Assembly (NCBI RefSeq): GCF_000308575.1
Contig: NZ_BAFZ01000063.1
Location: forward strand, 1 to 64,000
Reading direction: 5' to 3'
DNA: 64,000 nucleotides
Origin: Nocardia exalbida NBRC 100660
GTDB taxonomy: Bacteria > Actinomycetota > Actinomycetes > Mycobacteriales > Mycobacteriaceae
Shown here in pieces: positions 30,051 through 38,814 of the stretch. How positions within the stretch are numbered: the stretch's first letter is position 1; each line of letters begins with the position of its first letter. The notes below the pieces were generated by a model. That model saw only the letters and a program-made list of their open reading frames with translations. It was not told the DNA's origin and did no database searches. The translations under genes and the position numbers were made by a program.

Positions 30051-30776
30051 GTGAGCCGATTACGTGTGGCCGTGGTCGGCGCTACCGGATACGTGGGCGC
30101 CGCGCTGGTCGACGCGCTCGCGAGAAGCGGACGGTGGGAGGTGGCGCCGGTGGTACGCGCCGACCATGAACGTCACCGCGCGGCCGGTCGCTACGACGTG
30201 CTGATCAATACCGCCTGCCCGTCGAAGAGGTTCTGGGCCGAGCATCATCCGGACGCCGATCGCCAGGAGACGGTCGACAAGACGCGCCTGCTGCGCGAGC
30301 AATGGGACTGGGACCGGTTCGTGCAGATCAGCAGCATCTCCGCGCGCACCCAGCTGGACACCGTCTACGGCCGCCATCGCGCGCAAGCCGAGCAGATGTG
30401 TTGCACGCCGGACAGTCTCGTCGTGCGGCTCGGTCCGATGTACGGCGGGGACTACCGCAAGGGTGTGCTGGCGGACATGGCCGCCGACCGTCCGGTGTTC
30501 GCCAGCGGCCGCTCACGCCAGAGCTTCGCTCCGGTGGAGTGGTGCGCCGACTGGATCGTCGCCCACCTCGAGGACACCGGCTTGTGTGAGGTCGGCGCAC
30601 GCACCACCGTCACGCTGGCCGAGGTGCGCGACGCGGTGGGCTCACGCTCGGAGTTCGCCAAAGATCATGTCGACGACCAGTTCCCGATCACCGCCACCGG
30701 CCCGGACTGGCCGGAGGCGGCGGCGGTGATCGACTGGCTGGCCGGGCGGAGGGTCAGCGGTGCGCGGGCGAACTGA
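30051..30776 (+). CDS. Atypical NAD(P)-dependent sugar SDR (epimerase/reductase-like)
   Basis: 241 residues, GTG start with a strong upstream GGAAAGGA. The N-terminus has a Rossmann dinucleotide-binding motif (VAVVGATGYVGAAL). A Ser-rich strand (ISSIS) followed by YGRHR occupies the catalytic position, so the Tyr is present but the usual YxxxK lysine is arginine. The protein is shorter than full extended SDRs (~320 residues). By position in the sugar block it may be a 4-ketoreductase or epimerase for the NDP-sugar, but the altered catalytic motif leaves activity uncertain. Its 3' end overlaps the end of the opposite-strand glycosyltransferase by 23 bp. Confidence 0.6.
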   Translation: MSRLRVAVVGATGYVGAALVDALARSGRWEVAPVVRADHERHRAAGRYDVLINTACPSKRFWAEHHPDADRQETVDKTRLLREQWDWDRFVQISSISARTQLDTVYGRHRAQAEQMCCTPDSLVVRLGPMYGGDYRKGVLADMAADRPVFASGRSRQSFAPVEWCADWIVAHLEDTGLCEVGARTTVTLAEVRDAVGSRSEFAKDHVDDQFPITATGPDWPEAAAVIDWLAGRRVSGARAN

Positions 30777-31512
30777 GGCGATGCCTGCCCGGGCGCAGAT
30801 ACTTCTCCGCGCACAGCACCAGCAGGAAGCGCACGCTGGTCGCGACGTCGCGGGTGCGCATCTTGGACGCGCCCGCGGTGCGGTTGAGGACGTGGATCGG
30901 CACCTGCTCGATCCGGAACCCATTGGCGGCGAGAATGTAGAGACTTTCGAAGAAGAAGGAGTACCCGGTCGAACGGACACGATCGAAAGCCGCCACCGGA
31001 ACGGAGTCCAGCCGGTAGTATCGGAACGCACCGGTGGCATCGTAGGGCATCCGCAGCAGTGTCACGGTGAGGAAATGCCCGACCCGGGTGAGGGCCTTGC
31101 GGAAGGGAGTCCAGTCGGCAAGGCTGTCCTCTTTCAGATACCGCGATCCGACCACGACGTCGAAACCGGCCGCAGCGGCGCGCAGTGCCGGAAGATACGA
31201 CGGCGGATGCGCGAAATCGGAATCCATCGTGATGATGTGCCGATATTCTCGCGCATAGGCCCAGCGAATTCCGGCCTGGTGTGCGGAGCCGACGCCTTGG
31301 CGCCCGGCCCTGTGCAGCACGTGGATGCGGGGCGCGTGCTGTCGGGCCAGGTCATCGAGCAGATCTCCGGTCCCGTCCGGGGAGTTGTCGTCGACGAACA
31401 GGACATCGAAATCGGTGCCTTGTTCCAGGATCTGAGCGAGCAACGGGCCCACGTTGCGACGCTCGTTGTACGTCGGAATCATTACCAGAGTTTTTTCGGA
31501 GGCCGCGCTCAT
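30754..31512 (-). CDS. Polyprenyl-phosphate sugar synthase (DPM1-like family 2 glycosyltransferase)
   Basis: 252 residues, the only minus-strand gene within the biosynthetic block. It has the hallmarks of dolichol-phosphate mannose synthases: MIPTYNERRNV near the N-terminus, FVDDNSPDGTGDLL, the metal-binding MDSDFAHPP (DSD) and GSRYLKEDS. It has no membrane anchor domain, so it resembles the catalytic part only. Family members transfer mannose or another sugar from a nucleotide donor to polyprenyl phosphate at the cytoplasmic membrane face. A GT87 membrane glycosyltransferase, a typical user of such lipid-linked sugars, is encoded nearby at 37246-38814. Whether the sugar is mannose or the modified deoxysugar cannot be read from sequence. 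Confidence 0.85.
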   Translation of the reverse strand: MSAASEKTLVMIPTYNERRNVGPLLAQILEQGTDFDVLFVDDNSPDGTGDLLDDLARQHAPRIHVLHRAGRQGVGSAHQAGIRWAYAREYRHIITMDSDFAHPPSYLPALRAAAAGFDVVVGSRYLKEDSLADWTPFRKALTRVGHFLTVTLLRMPYDATGAFRYYRLDSVPVAAFDRVRSTGYSFFFESLYILAANGFRIEQVPIHVLNRTAGASKMRTRDVATSVRFLLVLCAEKYLRPGRHRLSSPAHR

Positions 31513-31598
31513 GCAATCGAATTCTAATACCGGCGGCGACCGAAAGATAGGTATTGCCCGCTTTTCGACTACCCGTTAGTCTCGGGGTTGGAGGTTTG
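31513..31598. promoter_or_regulatory. Divergent promoter region between the GT2 gene and gmd
   Basis: This 86-bp gap is less GC-rich than its surroundings and lies between two divergent starts. On the minus strand a TAGAAT hexamer (31521-31526) resembles a -10 box very close to the GT2 ATG, suggesting a short or absent leader. On the plus strand, TTGCCC and GTTAGT near 31554-31581 are a weak candidate pair for gmd, and GGAGG at 31590-31594 is the ribosome site. No start point can be proven from sequence. Confidence 0.4.
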
Positions 31599-32621
31599 AT
31601 GAGAAAGGCGCTGATAACCGGCATCACCGGCCAGGACGGGTCTTATCTGACAGAATTCCTGTTGCAGCAAGGATATGAGGTGCACGGGATTATCCGGCGT
31701 GCGTCGAATTTCAATACCGACCGGATAGATCACCTGTATTCCGATACGCATTCCCAACGCCGGCTGTTCCTGCACTACGGGGATCTGATGGATTCCAGCA
31801 GCCTCAACCGGATCCTGGAGGACGTGCGCCCGGCGGAGATCTACAACCTGGGCGCGCAGTCGCACGTGCACATCTCGTTCCAGATCCCGGAGTTCACCGC
31901 CGAGACCAACGCGATCGGCACGCTGCGCATCCTGGACGCCATCCGCAAGACCGGCATCGCCACTCGGTTCTATCAGGCTTCGTCCTCGGAGCTGTACGGC
32001 GGACTGCACGATGTGGCTCTCAGCGAGGACACGCCGTTTCATCCGCGTTCGCCGTATGCCGTGGCGAAGCTGTACGCGTACTGGATCACGGTCAACCATC
32101 GCGAGGCCTACGGGATGTACACGGTCAACGGCACCTTGTTCAATCACGAATCACCCCGGCGCGGCGAGGTTTTCGTCACCCGCAAGGTGACCCGCGGCGC
32201 GGTGCGCATCGCGCAGGGCAAACAGGACAAGCTGTTCATCGGCAATCTGGACGCCCGCCGGGACTGGGGATACGCCAAGGAGTACGTCGAGGCGATGTGG
32301 CTGATGCTGCAACAGCCCGAACCCGACGACTACGTGATCGCCACGGGCGAGACGCACAGCGTGCGCGAGTTGTGTGAGACCGCCTTCTCCGCCACGGGAG
32401 TCGAATTGATCTGGGAAGGAACCGGTTTGGCGGAGAAGGGAATCGACCGGCGCACCTCGCGGGTGCTGGTCGAGGTGGATCCGACCTATTTCCGGCCCGC
32501 CGAGGTGCATCATCTCACCGGAGATCCGAGCAAGGCGCGCGAGAAGCTCGGGTGGGCGCCCCGCACGAGTTTCACCGAACTGGTCGAGTTGATGGTCGCC
32601 CACGATATGGAGAACGTGTGA
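31599..32621 (+). CDS. gmd: GDP-mannose 4,6-dehydratase
   Basis: 340 residues. The ATG at 31599 has GGAGG five bases upstream. GMD family signatures are clear: ALITGITGQDGSYL at the NAD-binding N-terminus, SSSELYG at the catalytic Thr/Ser-Glu site, YAVAKLYAYW (YxxxK), and NHESPRRGEVFVTRKVTR, which is characteristic of GMDs. It should convert GDP-mannose to GDP-4-keto-6-deoxymannose, the usual entry to GDP-linked deoxysugars. Polyene macrolide clusters use a GMD in the same way for mycosamine, but no aminotransferase is present here. The gene opens a coupled run of sugar genes and its stop overlaps the next start as GTGA. Confidence 0.9.
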   Translation: MRKALITGITGQDGSYLTEFLLQQGYEVHGIIRRASNFNTDRIDHLYSDTHSQRRLFLHYGDLMDSSSLNRILEDVRPAEIYNLGAQSHVHISFQIPEFTAETNAIGTLRILDAIRKTGIATRFYQASSSELYGGLHDVALSEDTPFHPRSPYAVAKLYAYWITVNHREAYGMYTVNGTLFNHESPRRGEVFVTRKVTRGAVRIAQGKQDKLFIGNLDARRDWGYAKEYVEAMWLMLQQPEPDDYVIATGETHSVRELCETAFSATGVELIWEGTGLAEKGIDRRTSRVLVEVDPTYFRPAEVHHLTGDPSKAREKLGWAPRTSFTELVELMVAHDMENV

Positions 32622-33871
32622 GGCAAGCAGTGGCGGTGCAGGGTTGCCGGGTGTGCGGGAACACTCGGCTCGAGACGGTGGTCGACCTCGGCACGATGGC
32701 GCTGACCGGGGTGTTCCCGGCCACCGACCCGACCGAGGTGCCGCGCTACCCGTTGGAGTTGGTGCGCTGCGTGCCCACCGGCAGCGAGGAATGCGGGCTG
32801 GTGCAGCTGCGCCACACCGCCGACTTCGACGAAATGTATTCCCCCGGATACGGATACCGCTCCGGACTGAACACATCGATGATCGACCACCTCGCCCACC
32901 GGGTGGCGCGGATCCGCCAGCGGGTGCCGTTGTCGCCGGAGGATGTGGTGATCGACATCGGCAGCAACGACGCGACGCTGCTGCGCGCCTACCCCGAAGG
33001 GTCGGCGACGATCGTGGGCATCGACCCGCTGGGGGAGAAGTTCCGCCGGTTCTATCCGCCGCACGTGCGGCTGGTGACCGGGTACTTCACCCGCGAGCTG
33101 GTCGAATCGGCGTTGGCGGGGCGACGGGCCAAGGTGATCACCTCGATCGCCATGTTCTACGACGTCCCCGCGCCGCTGGAGTTCATGCGCGCGGTGTACG
33201 ACAGCCTCACCGACGACGGCATCTGGGTGCTGGAGCAGAGTTATCTGCCCGCGATGCTGGCCACCACCTCCTACGACACGATCTGTCACGAGCACCTGGA
33301 GTACTACACCCTCGACCAGATCGAATGGATGGCGCGGCGTTGCGGCTTCGTGGTGCTCGAGGTGGAACGCAATGCCGTCAACGGCGGCAGTTTCGCGCTC
33401 ACCTTGGGCAAGCGGGGCGAGCCCTCGCCTGCCGATGCCGCCGCGCTGGATCGCATGCGCCAGGAGGAGTCCACGCTGGGGCTGCACACCGCGCAGCCGT
33501 ACGCGGACTTCGCCGAACGAGTCGAGCAGCATCGCGAACGGGTCCGCGACTTCTTCGACCGCTCCCGCGAGGCGGGCCTGCGCACGCTCGGTTACGGAGC
33601 CTCCACCAAAGGCAACGTGGTGCTGCAGCACTGTGGGATCGGCCCGGAGGACCTGACGTGCATCGCGGAGGTCAACGACGACAAATTCGGCAAGTTCACC
33701 CCGGGCAGCGCGATCCCGATCGTGTCGGAGGCACGAGCCCGCGAGCTGGCCCCCGACCAGTTCTTCGTGCTGCCCTGGCATTTCCGCACGATGATGCTGG
33801 AGCGTGAAAGCGCCTTCCGCGCGGCGGGCGGGCGGCTGGTGTTCCCGCTGCCGGAGCTGGACGTGGTGTGA
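32618..33871 (+). CDS. NDP-sugar C-methyltransferase (TylC3/EvaC type)
   Basis: About 417 residues; GTG start overlapping the gmd stop (GTGA). The N-terminus has the zinc-site cysteines of sugar C-methyltransferases (CRVCG...C...C). A SAM-binding region follows (VVIDIGSNDATLL), then the conserved ICHEHLEYYTL stretch and a C-terminal GYGASTKGNV motif. This family adds a methyl branch to carbon 3 of a 4-keto-6-deoxysugar, as in mycarose and vancosamine pathways. With a GDP-mannose dehydratase directly upstream, the acceptor is probably GDP-4-keto-6-deoxymannose or an epimer, which would be an unusual nucleotide carrier for this enzyme. Confidence 0.88.
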   Translation: MRQAVAVQGCRVCGNTRLETVVDLGTMALTGVFPATDPTEVPRYPLELVRCVPTGSEECGLVQLRHTADFDEMYSPGYGYRSGLNTSMIDHLAHRVARIRQRVPLSPEDVVIDIGSNDATLLRAYPEGSATIVGIDPLGEKFRRFYPPHVRLVTGYFTRELVESALAGRRAKVITSIAMFYDVPAPLEFMRAVYDSLTDDGIWVLEQSYLPAMLATTSYDTICHEHLEYYTLDQIEWMARRCGFVVLEVERNAVNGGSFALTLGKRGEPSPADAAALDRMRQEESTLGLHTAQPYADFAERVEQHRERVRDFFDRSREAGLRTLGYGASTKGNVVLQHCGIGPEDLTCIAEVNDDKFGKFTPGSAIPIVSEARARELAPDQFFVLPWHFRTMMLERESAFRAAGGRLVFPLPELDVV

Positions 33872-33872
33872 G

Positions 33873-34820
33873 ATGACCATCGTCGTCACGGGCGCGGCCG
33901 GGCAGGACGGCACCCTGCTGTCGGACCTGCTCACCGCGCGCGGTGAGCGCGTGCTGCGGATCGGCCGCGACGGCCCGGTCGACATCACCGACGCCGCCGC
34001 GGTCGAGGAGCTGATCGCCGCCGAGCGCCCCGCGCAGGTGTATCTACTGTCAGCGGTGCAGCACTCCTCGCAGGACGACCACGGCGACCCGCGCGAGCTG
34101 GCCCGCGCCTCGCACCGGGTGAACACGCTGCCGGTGCAGCACTTCGCGGAGGCGATCGATCGTCACCGGACGGGCACGCGGCTGTTCTACGCGGCCTCCT
34201 CGCATGTCTTCGGCTCCGACGGCGCCGCGGTGTGCGACGAGAACAGCGGGCTGCGACCGGACTCGATCTACGGGGTGACCAAAGCGGCGGGCCTGCTGGC
34301 CTGCCGCGCCTACCGCGCCCGCGGCGTCTTCGCGACCGCGGGCATCATGTTCAACCACGAATCACCGTTGCGGGCCGAGAAATTCGTCACCCGCAAGATC
34401 GTGCGCGCCGTCGCCCGAATCCAGCGCGGTGAGACCACCACGGTGGAGGTGGGCAGGTTGGACGCCGGCGCCGACTGGGGGTACGCGCCGGACTACGTCG
34501 AGGCGATGACGCGCATCATGGCCCTCGACGAGCCGGACGAGTTCGTCGTCGCCACCGGCGAACACCACACGGTCGCGCAGTTCTGCGCGGCGGCGTTCGG
34601 CATGGCCGGACTGGACTGGAACGACCATGTCCGCGAACGTTCCTCGGTGCTCACCCGCAGCGGGCGACCGCTGGTGGGTGACGCGGCGAGGCTGCGCGAG
34701 CGGACCGGGTGGCGCCCTTCGGTGGACTTCCACGGCATGGTGCGCGCCATGCTCGCCGCCGAGGGCGTGCGCCCGGCGGAGCAATCGAGGCCGGTACGCA
34801 CCGGCGGAACGGATGGATGA
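33873..34820 (+). CDS. GDP-mannose dehydratase-like SDR, likely sugar ketoreductase or second dehydratase
   Basis: 315 residues, one base after the preceding stop. It is a second GMD-type extended SDR: VVTGAAGQDGTLL at the N-terminus, ASSHVFG at the catalytic segment, YGVTKAAG (YxxxK), and NHESPLRAEKFVTRKI, nearly the same as the GMD signature in the gene at 31599. It is shorter, and the Ser-Ser-Glu triad is Ser-Ser-His here, so it probably does not act as a normal dehydratase. A 4-ketoreductase or epimerase role in finishing the branched sugar fits the context. It overlaps the following gene by 8 bp. Confidence 0.7.
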   Translation: MTIVVTGAAGQDGTLLSDLLTARGERVLRIGRDGPVDITDAAAVEELIAAERPAQVYLLSAVQHSSQDDHGDPRELARASHRVNTLPVQHFAEAIDRHRTGTRLFYAASSHVFGSDGAAVCDENSGLRPDSIYGVTKAAGLLACRAYRARGVFATAGIMFNHESPLRAEKFVTRKIVRAVARIQRGETTTVEVGRLDAGADWGYAPDYVEAMTRIMALDEPDEFVVATGEHHTVAQFCAAAFGMAGLDWNDHVRERSSVLTRSGRPLVGDAARLRERTGWRPSVDFHGMVRAMLAAEGVRPAEQSRPVRTGGTDG

Positions 34821-36006
34821 CGTGCCACTGAACGACGAGAATGTCCTCGCCGCCCACTTGATCTCCGTCGCCGACGGCGTCTACGAGGAGACCGCAGCGC
34901 GGATCGGCGAGATCGGCACCGAGGCGGTCGCCGACGCGGTGCTGAAGGAGATCGCCTGGCGCGCGAACTACGGATCCCGGCCGGGGCAGCCGGTCACGGC
35001 GGTGTTCGAACTGACCCACGAGGGCAAACAGCTCGACTATCTGCTCACCTTGGGCGCCGAGGAGCCCGCGATAGCTCCCGGCTCCCTGGAGGATCCGTGG
35101 CTGGTGGTTCGGCAAGATCTGGTGGAGCTGCTGCGCGCGGTCTACGGCCCGCCCGACGCGGCGCTCGGCACGCGCGCCATCGCGATCAAGGACGAGCCGG
35201 GGCCGGGCAGTTTCGCACCCGACGACCCGTGGCGGCTGGCCCGCGACGCCGCCGCGGTCGCCGCCGACCGGATCGTCACCGCCTGCCGCCCCCAGCACTA
35301 CGACCTCAACGCCCTGTCGCTGCACTTCGGTTCGGACAAGTGGGGCGGGCACTGGTACACCCAGCACTACGAGCGGCATTTCGCGCCGCTGCGCGACAGC
35401 CGCGTGCGCATCCTGGAACTGGGCATCGGCGGCTACACCGCGCCCGATGTCGGCGGCGCGTCGCTGCGGATGTGGAAGCAGTACTTCCGCCGCGGGCTGG
35501 TGTTCGGGCTGGACTACTTCGACAAGTCCGGCATCGCCGAGCCGCGCCTGCAACCGCTGCGCGGCGATCAGGGCGACGCGGCGTTCCTCGACGAGCTCGG
35601 CAGCTCACTGGGCCCGTTCGACATCATCATCGACGACGGCAGCCACATCAGCGGTGACGTGATCGCCTCGTTCCGGGCGCTGTTCGCCCACCTGCGGCCC
35701 GGCGGGCTGTACGTGGTGGAGGACACCCAGACCTCCTACTGGTCGGGCTGGGGCGGCAGCAGCACCGCGACCGACGACCCGGCCACCAGCATCGGTTACC
35801 TGAAAACCCTGGTGGACGCCTTGCACCACCAGGAATTCGAGAAGGAATCCGGCCGCGCGACAGGCGCTTTCGACGACTGGATCGGGGCGCTGCACTTCTA
35901 CCACAACATCGTGGTCGTCGAAAAACGCCGCAACGCCGAGCAATCGGCTCCATCATGGGTGCCTCGGCACACCAATCCGATGGAGTGGATGAAGCCGAAG
36001 GAGTGA
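34813..36006 (+). CDS. Sugar 2-O-methyltransferase, MycE/TylE type
   Basis: 397 residues, close to the ~399 of mycinamicin MycE. It has an N-terminal helper domain and a C-terminal metal-dependent SAM domain with the family's HFGSDKWGGHWYTQHYERH stretch, LELGIGGY, IIDDGSH and VEDTQTSYW, where the Asp/Glu/His residues would hold magnesium and the sugar hydroxyl. MycE and TylE methylate a deoxysugar hydroxyl after it has been attached to the macrolide. Here it probably methylates the sugar placed by the next gene's glycosyltransferase. The ATG at 34813 overlaps the preceding stop; GTG at 34822 is an alternative start. Confidence 0.85.
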   Translation: MDDVPLNDENVLAAHLISVADGVYEETAARIGEIGTEAVADAVLKEIAWRANYGSRPGQPVTAVFELTHEGKQLDYLLTLGAEEPAIAPGSLEDPWLVVRQDLVELLRAVYGPPDAALGTRAIAIKDEPGPGSFAPDDPWRLARDAAAVAADRIVTACRPQHYDLNALSLHFGSDKWGGHWYTQHYERHFAPLRDSRVRILELGIGGYTAPDVGGASLRMWKQYFRRGLVFGLDYFDKSGIAEPRLQPLRGDQGDAAFLDELGSSLGPFDIIIDDGSHISGDVIASFRALFAHLRPGGLYVVEDTQTSYWSGWGGSSTATDDPATSIGYLKTLVDALHHQEFEKESGRATGAFDDWIGALHFYHNIVVVEKRRNAEQSAPSWVPRHTNPMEWMKPKE

Positions 36007-36010
36007 TCGG

Positions 36011-37189
36011 ATGAAGTTTCTCGTCGTGCCGGTGCCCTCGTCGGGCCACCTGCTGGCGATGGTGCCGTTCTGCTGGGCGCTGCGGCTGGCCGGGCATGAA
36101 GTGCTGGTCGCCTCGCGCAACGATGTGACGGCCACCGCGCTGCGCTCGGGGCTCAACGCCGTCGAGTTGACCGCGCTCAACGTGCCCATGGACCAGTTAC
36201 GCACCCAGGTGAATCCGGGCATGTTCCCGCTGCCGCTGTTCGCCGACCGCGACCTGTCCAGCGGGCAGGGCCTGTGGCAGATCGCCGCGCAGAACTGGCA
36301 CAACCACGCCCGCCGATACCTCGAGGCGTTCGCCGCGGTGGCCACCGACTGGCAAGCGGAGGTGATCCTCACTGACCCGCTGGCCACCATCGGCCGGGCG
36401 CTCGGCGCGCACCTGGATCTGCCGGTGCTGGTGCACCGCTGGGGCATCGACCCCACCGGCGGCCCCTTCACCGAACGCACCGCCGCACTCGCCGCCGAAG
36501 CGGGCACCCGGCTGGCCGACCCGGTCGCCGTGCTCGACATCTGCCCACAGCGGCTGCAAGCGCCCGACGCCGCGCCGGGCACCCCGCTGGGCTACGTCCC
36601 GTTCAACGGCACCGGCGCGCTGCCGCCGTGGCACCGCAACGAGCACGGCCGCAAGCGGATCGCGGTGTGCATGGGCGGCAGCACGCTGGGCCTGACCGGT
36701 CCGCGGCCGCTGGAATCGGTCCTCGCGGCGCTGGCCGACATCGACGACGCCGAGGTCGTCGTCGCGCTGTCGGCACCCGACCGGGCCACCGTCGGTGAAC
36801 TGCCCGGCCATGTCCGGGTCGTGCAAGAGGTTCCGCTGAACCTGTTCCTGCCGAGCTGCGATCTGCTGGTGCACCACGGCGGCTCGACCACCGGCCTCAC
36901 CGCGGGCTGGTTCGGGTTGCCGCAACTGGTGCTGCCGCAGATGTTCGACCAGTTCGACTACGCCCGCGGCCTGGTGCGCAGCGGCGCCGGGCTCGCCGCC
37001 GAGACCCCGGCGAGCCAAGGCGACATCGACGCGCTCACCACCTCGATCCGCACATTGCTGCGCGAACCCGGATTCCGCGCCGCCGCCGAACAGATCGGCG
37101 CCGACCTGCGCGCCGCACCCACCGCGAGCGACGTGGTGTCCCAGGTGGTTCCGTTGCTGACCGGGCACGCCACAGCAGCGACCAGATAG
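36011..37189 (+). CDS. Family 1 glycosyltransferase for natural product glycosylation
   Basis: 392 residues of the two-domain GT-B type. The N-terminal acceptor half starts FLVVPVPSSGHLLAMVPF with the conserved His. The C-terminal donor half has ICPQRLQ, VRVVQEVPLNLFLPSCDLLVHHGGS and GLPQLVLPQMFDQF, the HHGG and DQ sites that hold the nucleotide sugar. It resembles macrolide and glycopeptide glycosyltransferases. It should attach the deoxysugar made by the upstream genes to the polyketide. No DesVIII-type activator gene was seen nearby. Confidence 0.88.
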   Translation: MKFLVVPVPSSGHLLAMVPFCWALRLAGHEVLVASRNDVTATALRSGLNAVELTALNVPMDQLRTQVNPGMFPLPLFADRDLSSGQGLWQIAAQNWHNHARRYLEAFAAVATDWQAEVILTDPLATIGRALGAHLDLPVLVHRWGIDPTGGPFTERTAALAAEAGTRLADPVAVLDICPQRLQAPDAAPGTPLGYVPFNGTGALPPWHRNEHGRKRIAVCMGGSTLGLTGPRPLESVLAALADIDDAEVVVALSAPDRATVGELPGHVRVVQEVPLNLFLPSCDLLVHHGGSTTGLTAGWFGLPQLVLPQMFDQFDYARGLVRSGAGLAAETPASQGDIDALTTSIRTLLREPGFRAAAEQIGADLRAAPTASDVVSQVVPLLTGHATAATR

Positions 37190-37245
37190 ACCATCCGCGC
37201 GGCCCGGGACCGGGCGACGCGGGAACCGAAAGCCGTAGGTTGCAG

Positions 37246-38814
37246 ATGATATCCAGGACATGGACCAGGTTCCGTGGTTCGCTCGACTACTACGCCGCGA
37301 TGTACGCGGTGTTCGTCGTCGGCATTCTCGTCCCCGTCGTGATGATCGTGCTCTCGCTCACCGGCCTCCCCGGACCGGTGACCGCCGCGCTCGGCGTCGT
37401 GTGCGCGGTGGCGCTGTTCGTGCTGTTCGTGCCGACGGTGCCCGCCGAGTGGCGGGAGGTGGTGCGTGCCAAACCGATCGTGGTGCGGGTGCTGTGGAGC
37501 GTGGCCATCCTGCTCGTGGTCGCGGTGCTGGCCCGGTTGACGCAGTTCATCCTCGACGCCGACAACGTCGACGCCTCGCTGTCGGCCGACGACGACTTCC
37601 TGGTGAAGAAGACCCACCTGTCCGGTTACATCAGCGGTGCGCTCATGGCCGAGCACGACCCGGCGAGCCTCTACGACCGCCACCGCTACGAATCACCCCG
37701 GGCGGATTCGATCCTGCCCGCGGTGGCGCCGCAGGATCGCGACGCCTACCTCTACCCGCCGCCGTTCCTGCTGCTGCCCCGGTTGCTGCTGCTGTTCAGC
37801 CACGACTTCGCCACGCTGCGCGCGCTGTATTACTCGCTGTACGTGGCGATCGTGCTGGTGGCGATGTTCGCCATCGCCCGCTGGGTCGGCGGCAGGCAGG
37901 GCGGGGTGCTGGCGGCGCTGACCCCGGTGGTGTGGCTCAGCCTGCCGACCCTGGCGACTTTGCAGATCGGCAACATCCACGTGCTGGTGCTGTATGTCGG
38001 CGGGGCGGGCGCCATGGTGCTGTTCCATCTGCGGCGCAATATCTTCGGCGGCGCGGCGCTGGCGTTCGCGATCATCGCCAAGGTGTCCCCGGCGATCCTG
38101 CTGGTCTATCTGCTGGTCCAGCGGCGCTGGCGGCCCGCGGTGTGGACGGCGGTGTTCGGCGTGCTGTATTCACTGGCCACGCTGGCGATCTTCGGCTGGG
38201 AGCCGTGGCGGCAATTCCTGTCCGACGGCACCTGGCAGCGGCTGGCCAGCGGGGAGTTCCACCAGTTCGTGCTGGTGGAACGAGCCAACCAGCTGGTCAA
38301 CTATTCGCCGTTCGGGCTGCCGTACAAGGCGAACATCATGGGCTGGGACATCGGCGACCCCGTCGGGCCCGCTCGCGTGATCACCAACATCTACACGTTG
38401 TTGCTGCTGATCCTGGTGGCGGCTACCGCGGTCCGTATCCACCGGCGGCTGTCCGCCGGGGCGGAAGGGCCGCGGGTGCGCGCCGAGCAGCTGGCCATCT
38501 GGCTGGCGGTGCTGACGCTGGCGTCGTTCCGCGCTCCGTTCGGGCCGTGGGTGTACATCGCGGTGGGCGCGGTATGGATGCTGGCGGTGTACGCCGGGCT
38601 GATGCGCGGCGGCAAACGCACCGTCGCCCTGCTCACGGTGGCTTGGCTGATCGTCGCGGTCTACAACGAGAACGTCTACTTCACGCTGGTGGCGCAGACG
38701 GTCATCTACGTCGCCTGCTTCGTGGTGGCCTGGCGGGCGAGCGCGGGCACCGATCCGGAACCCGCACCGCCGCAGGAAGACACTCCACAAACCGAACGGG
38801 TCGGCGCGGCATGA
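37246..38814 (+). CDS. GT87-type polytopic membrane glycosyltransferase (DUF2029, PimE-like)
   Basis: About 522 residues from the ATG at 37246. It has roughly ten or more hydrophobic segments and a long extracytoplasmic loop after the second or third (DNVDASLSADDDFLVKKTHL...), where GT87 enzymes carry their catalytic Asp. The YLYPPPFLLLPRLLLL segment is typical of the family. GT87 and other GT-C enzymes use polyprenyl-phosphate sugars as donors on the outer side of the membrane. With the DPM1-like enzyme at 30754-31512, this makes a plausible two-step extracytoplasmic glycosylation unit. Its stop overlaps the ATG of the repeat-encoded small protein (ATGA). Confidence 0.8.
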   Translation: MISRTWTRFRGSLDYYAAMYAVFVVGILVPVVMIVLSLTGLPGPVTAALGVVCAVALFVLFVPTVPAEWREVVRAKPIVVRVLWSVAILLVVAVLARLTQFILDADNVDASLSADDDFLVKKTHLSGYISGALMAEHDPASLYDRHRYESPRADSILPAVAPQDRDAYLYPPPFLLLPRLLLLFSHDFATLRALYYSLYVAIVLVAMFAIARWVGGRQGGVLAALTPVVWLSLPTLATLQIGNIHVLVLYVGGAGAMVLFHLRRNIFGGAALAFAIIAKVSPAILLVYLLVQRRWRPAVWTAVFGVLYSLATLAIFGWEPWRQFLSDGTWQRLASGEFHQFVLVERANQLVNYSPFGLPYKANIMGWDIGDPVGPARVITNIYTLLLLILVAATAVRIHRRLSAGAEGPRVRAEQLAIWLAVLTLASFRAPFGPWVYIAVGAVWMLAVYAGLMRGGKRTVALLTVAWLIVAVYNENVYFTLVAQTVIYVACFVVAWRASAGTDPEPAPPQEDTPQTERVGAA

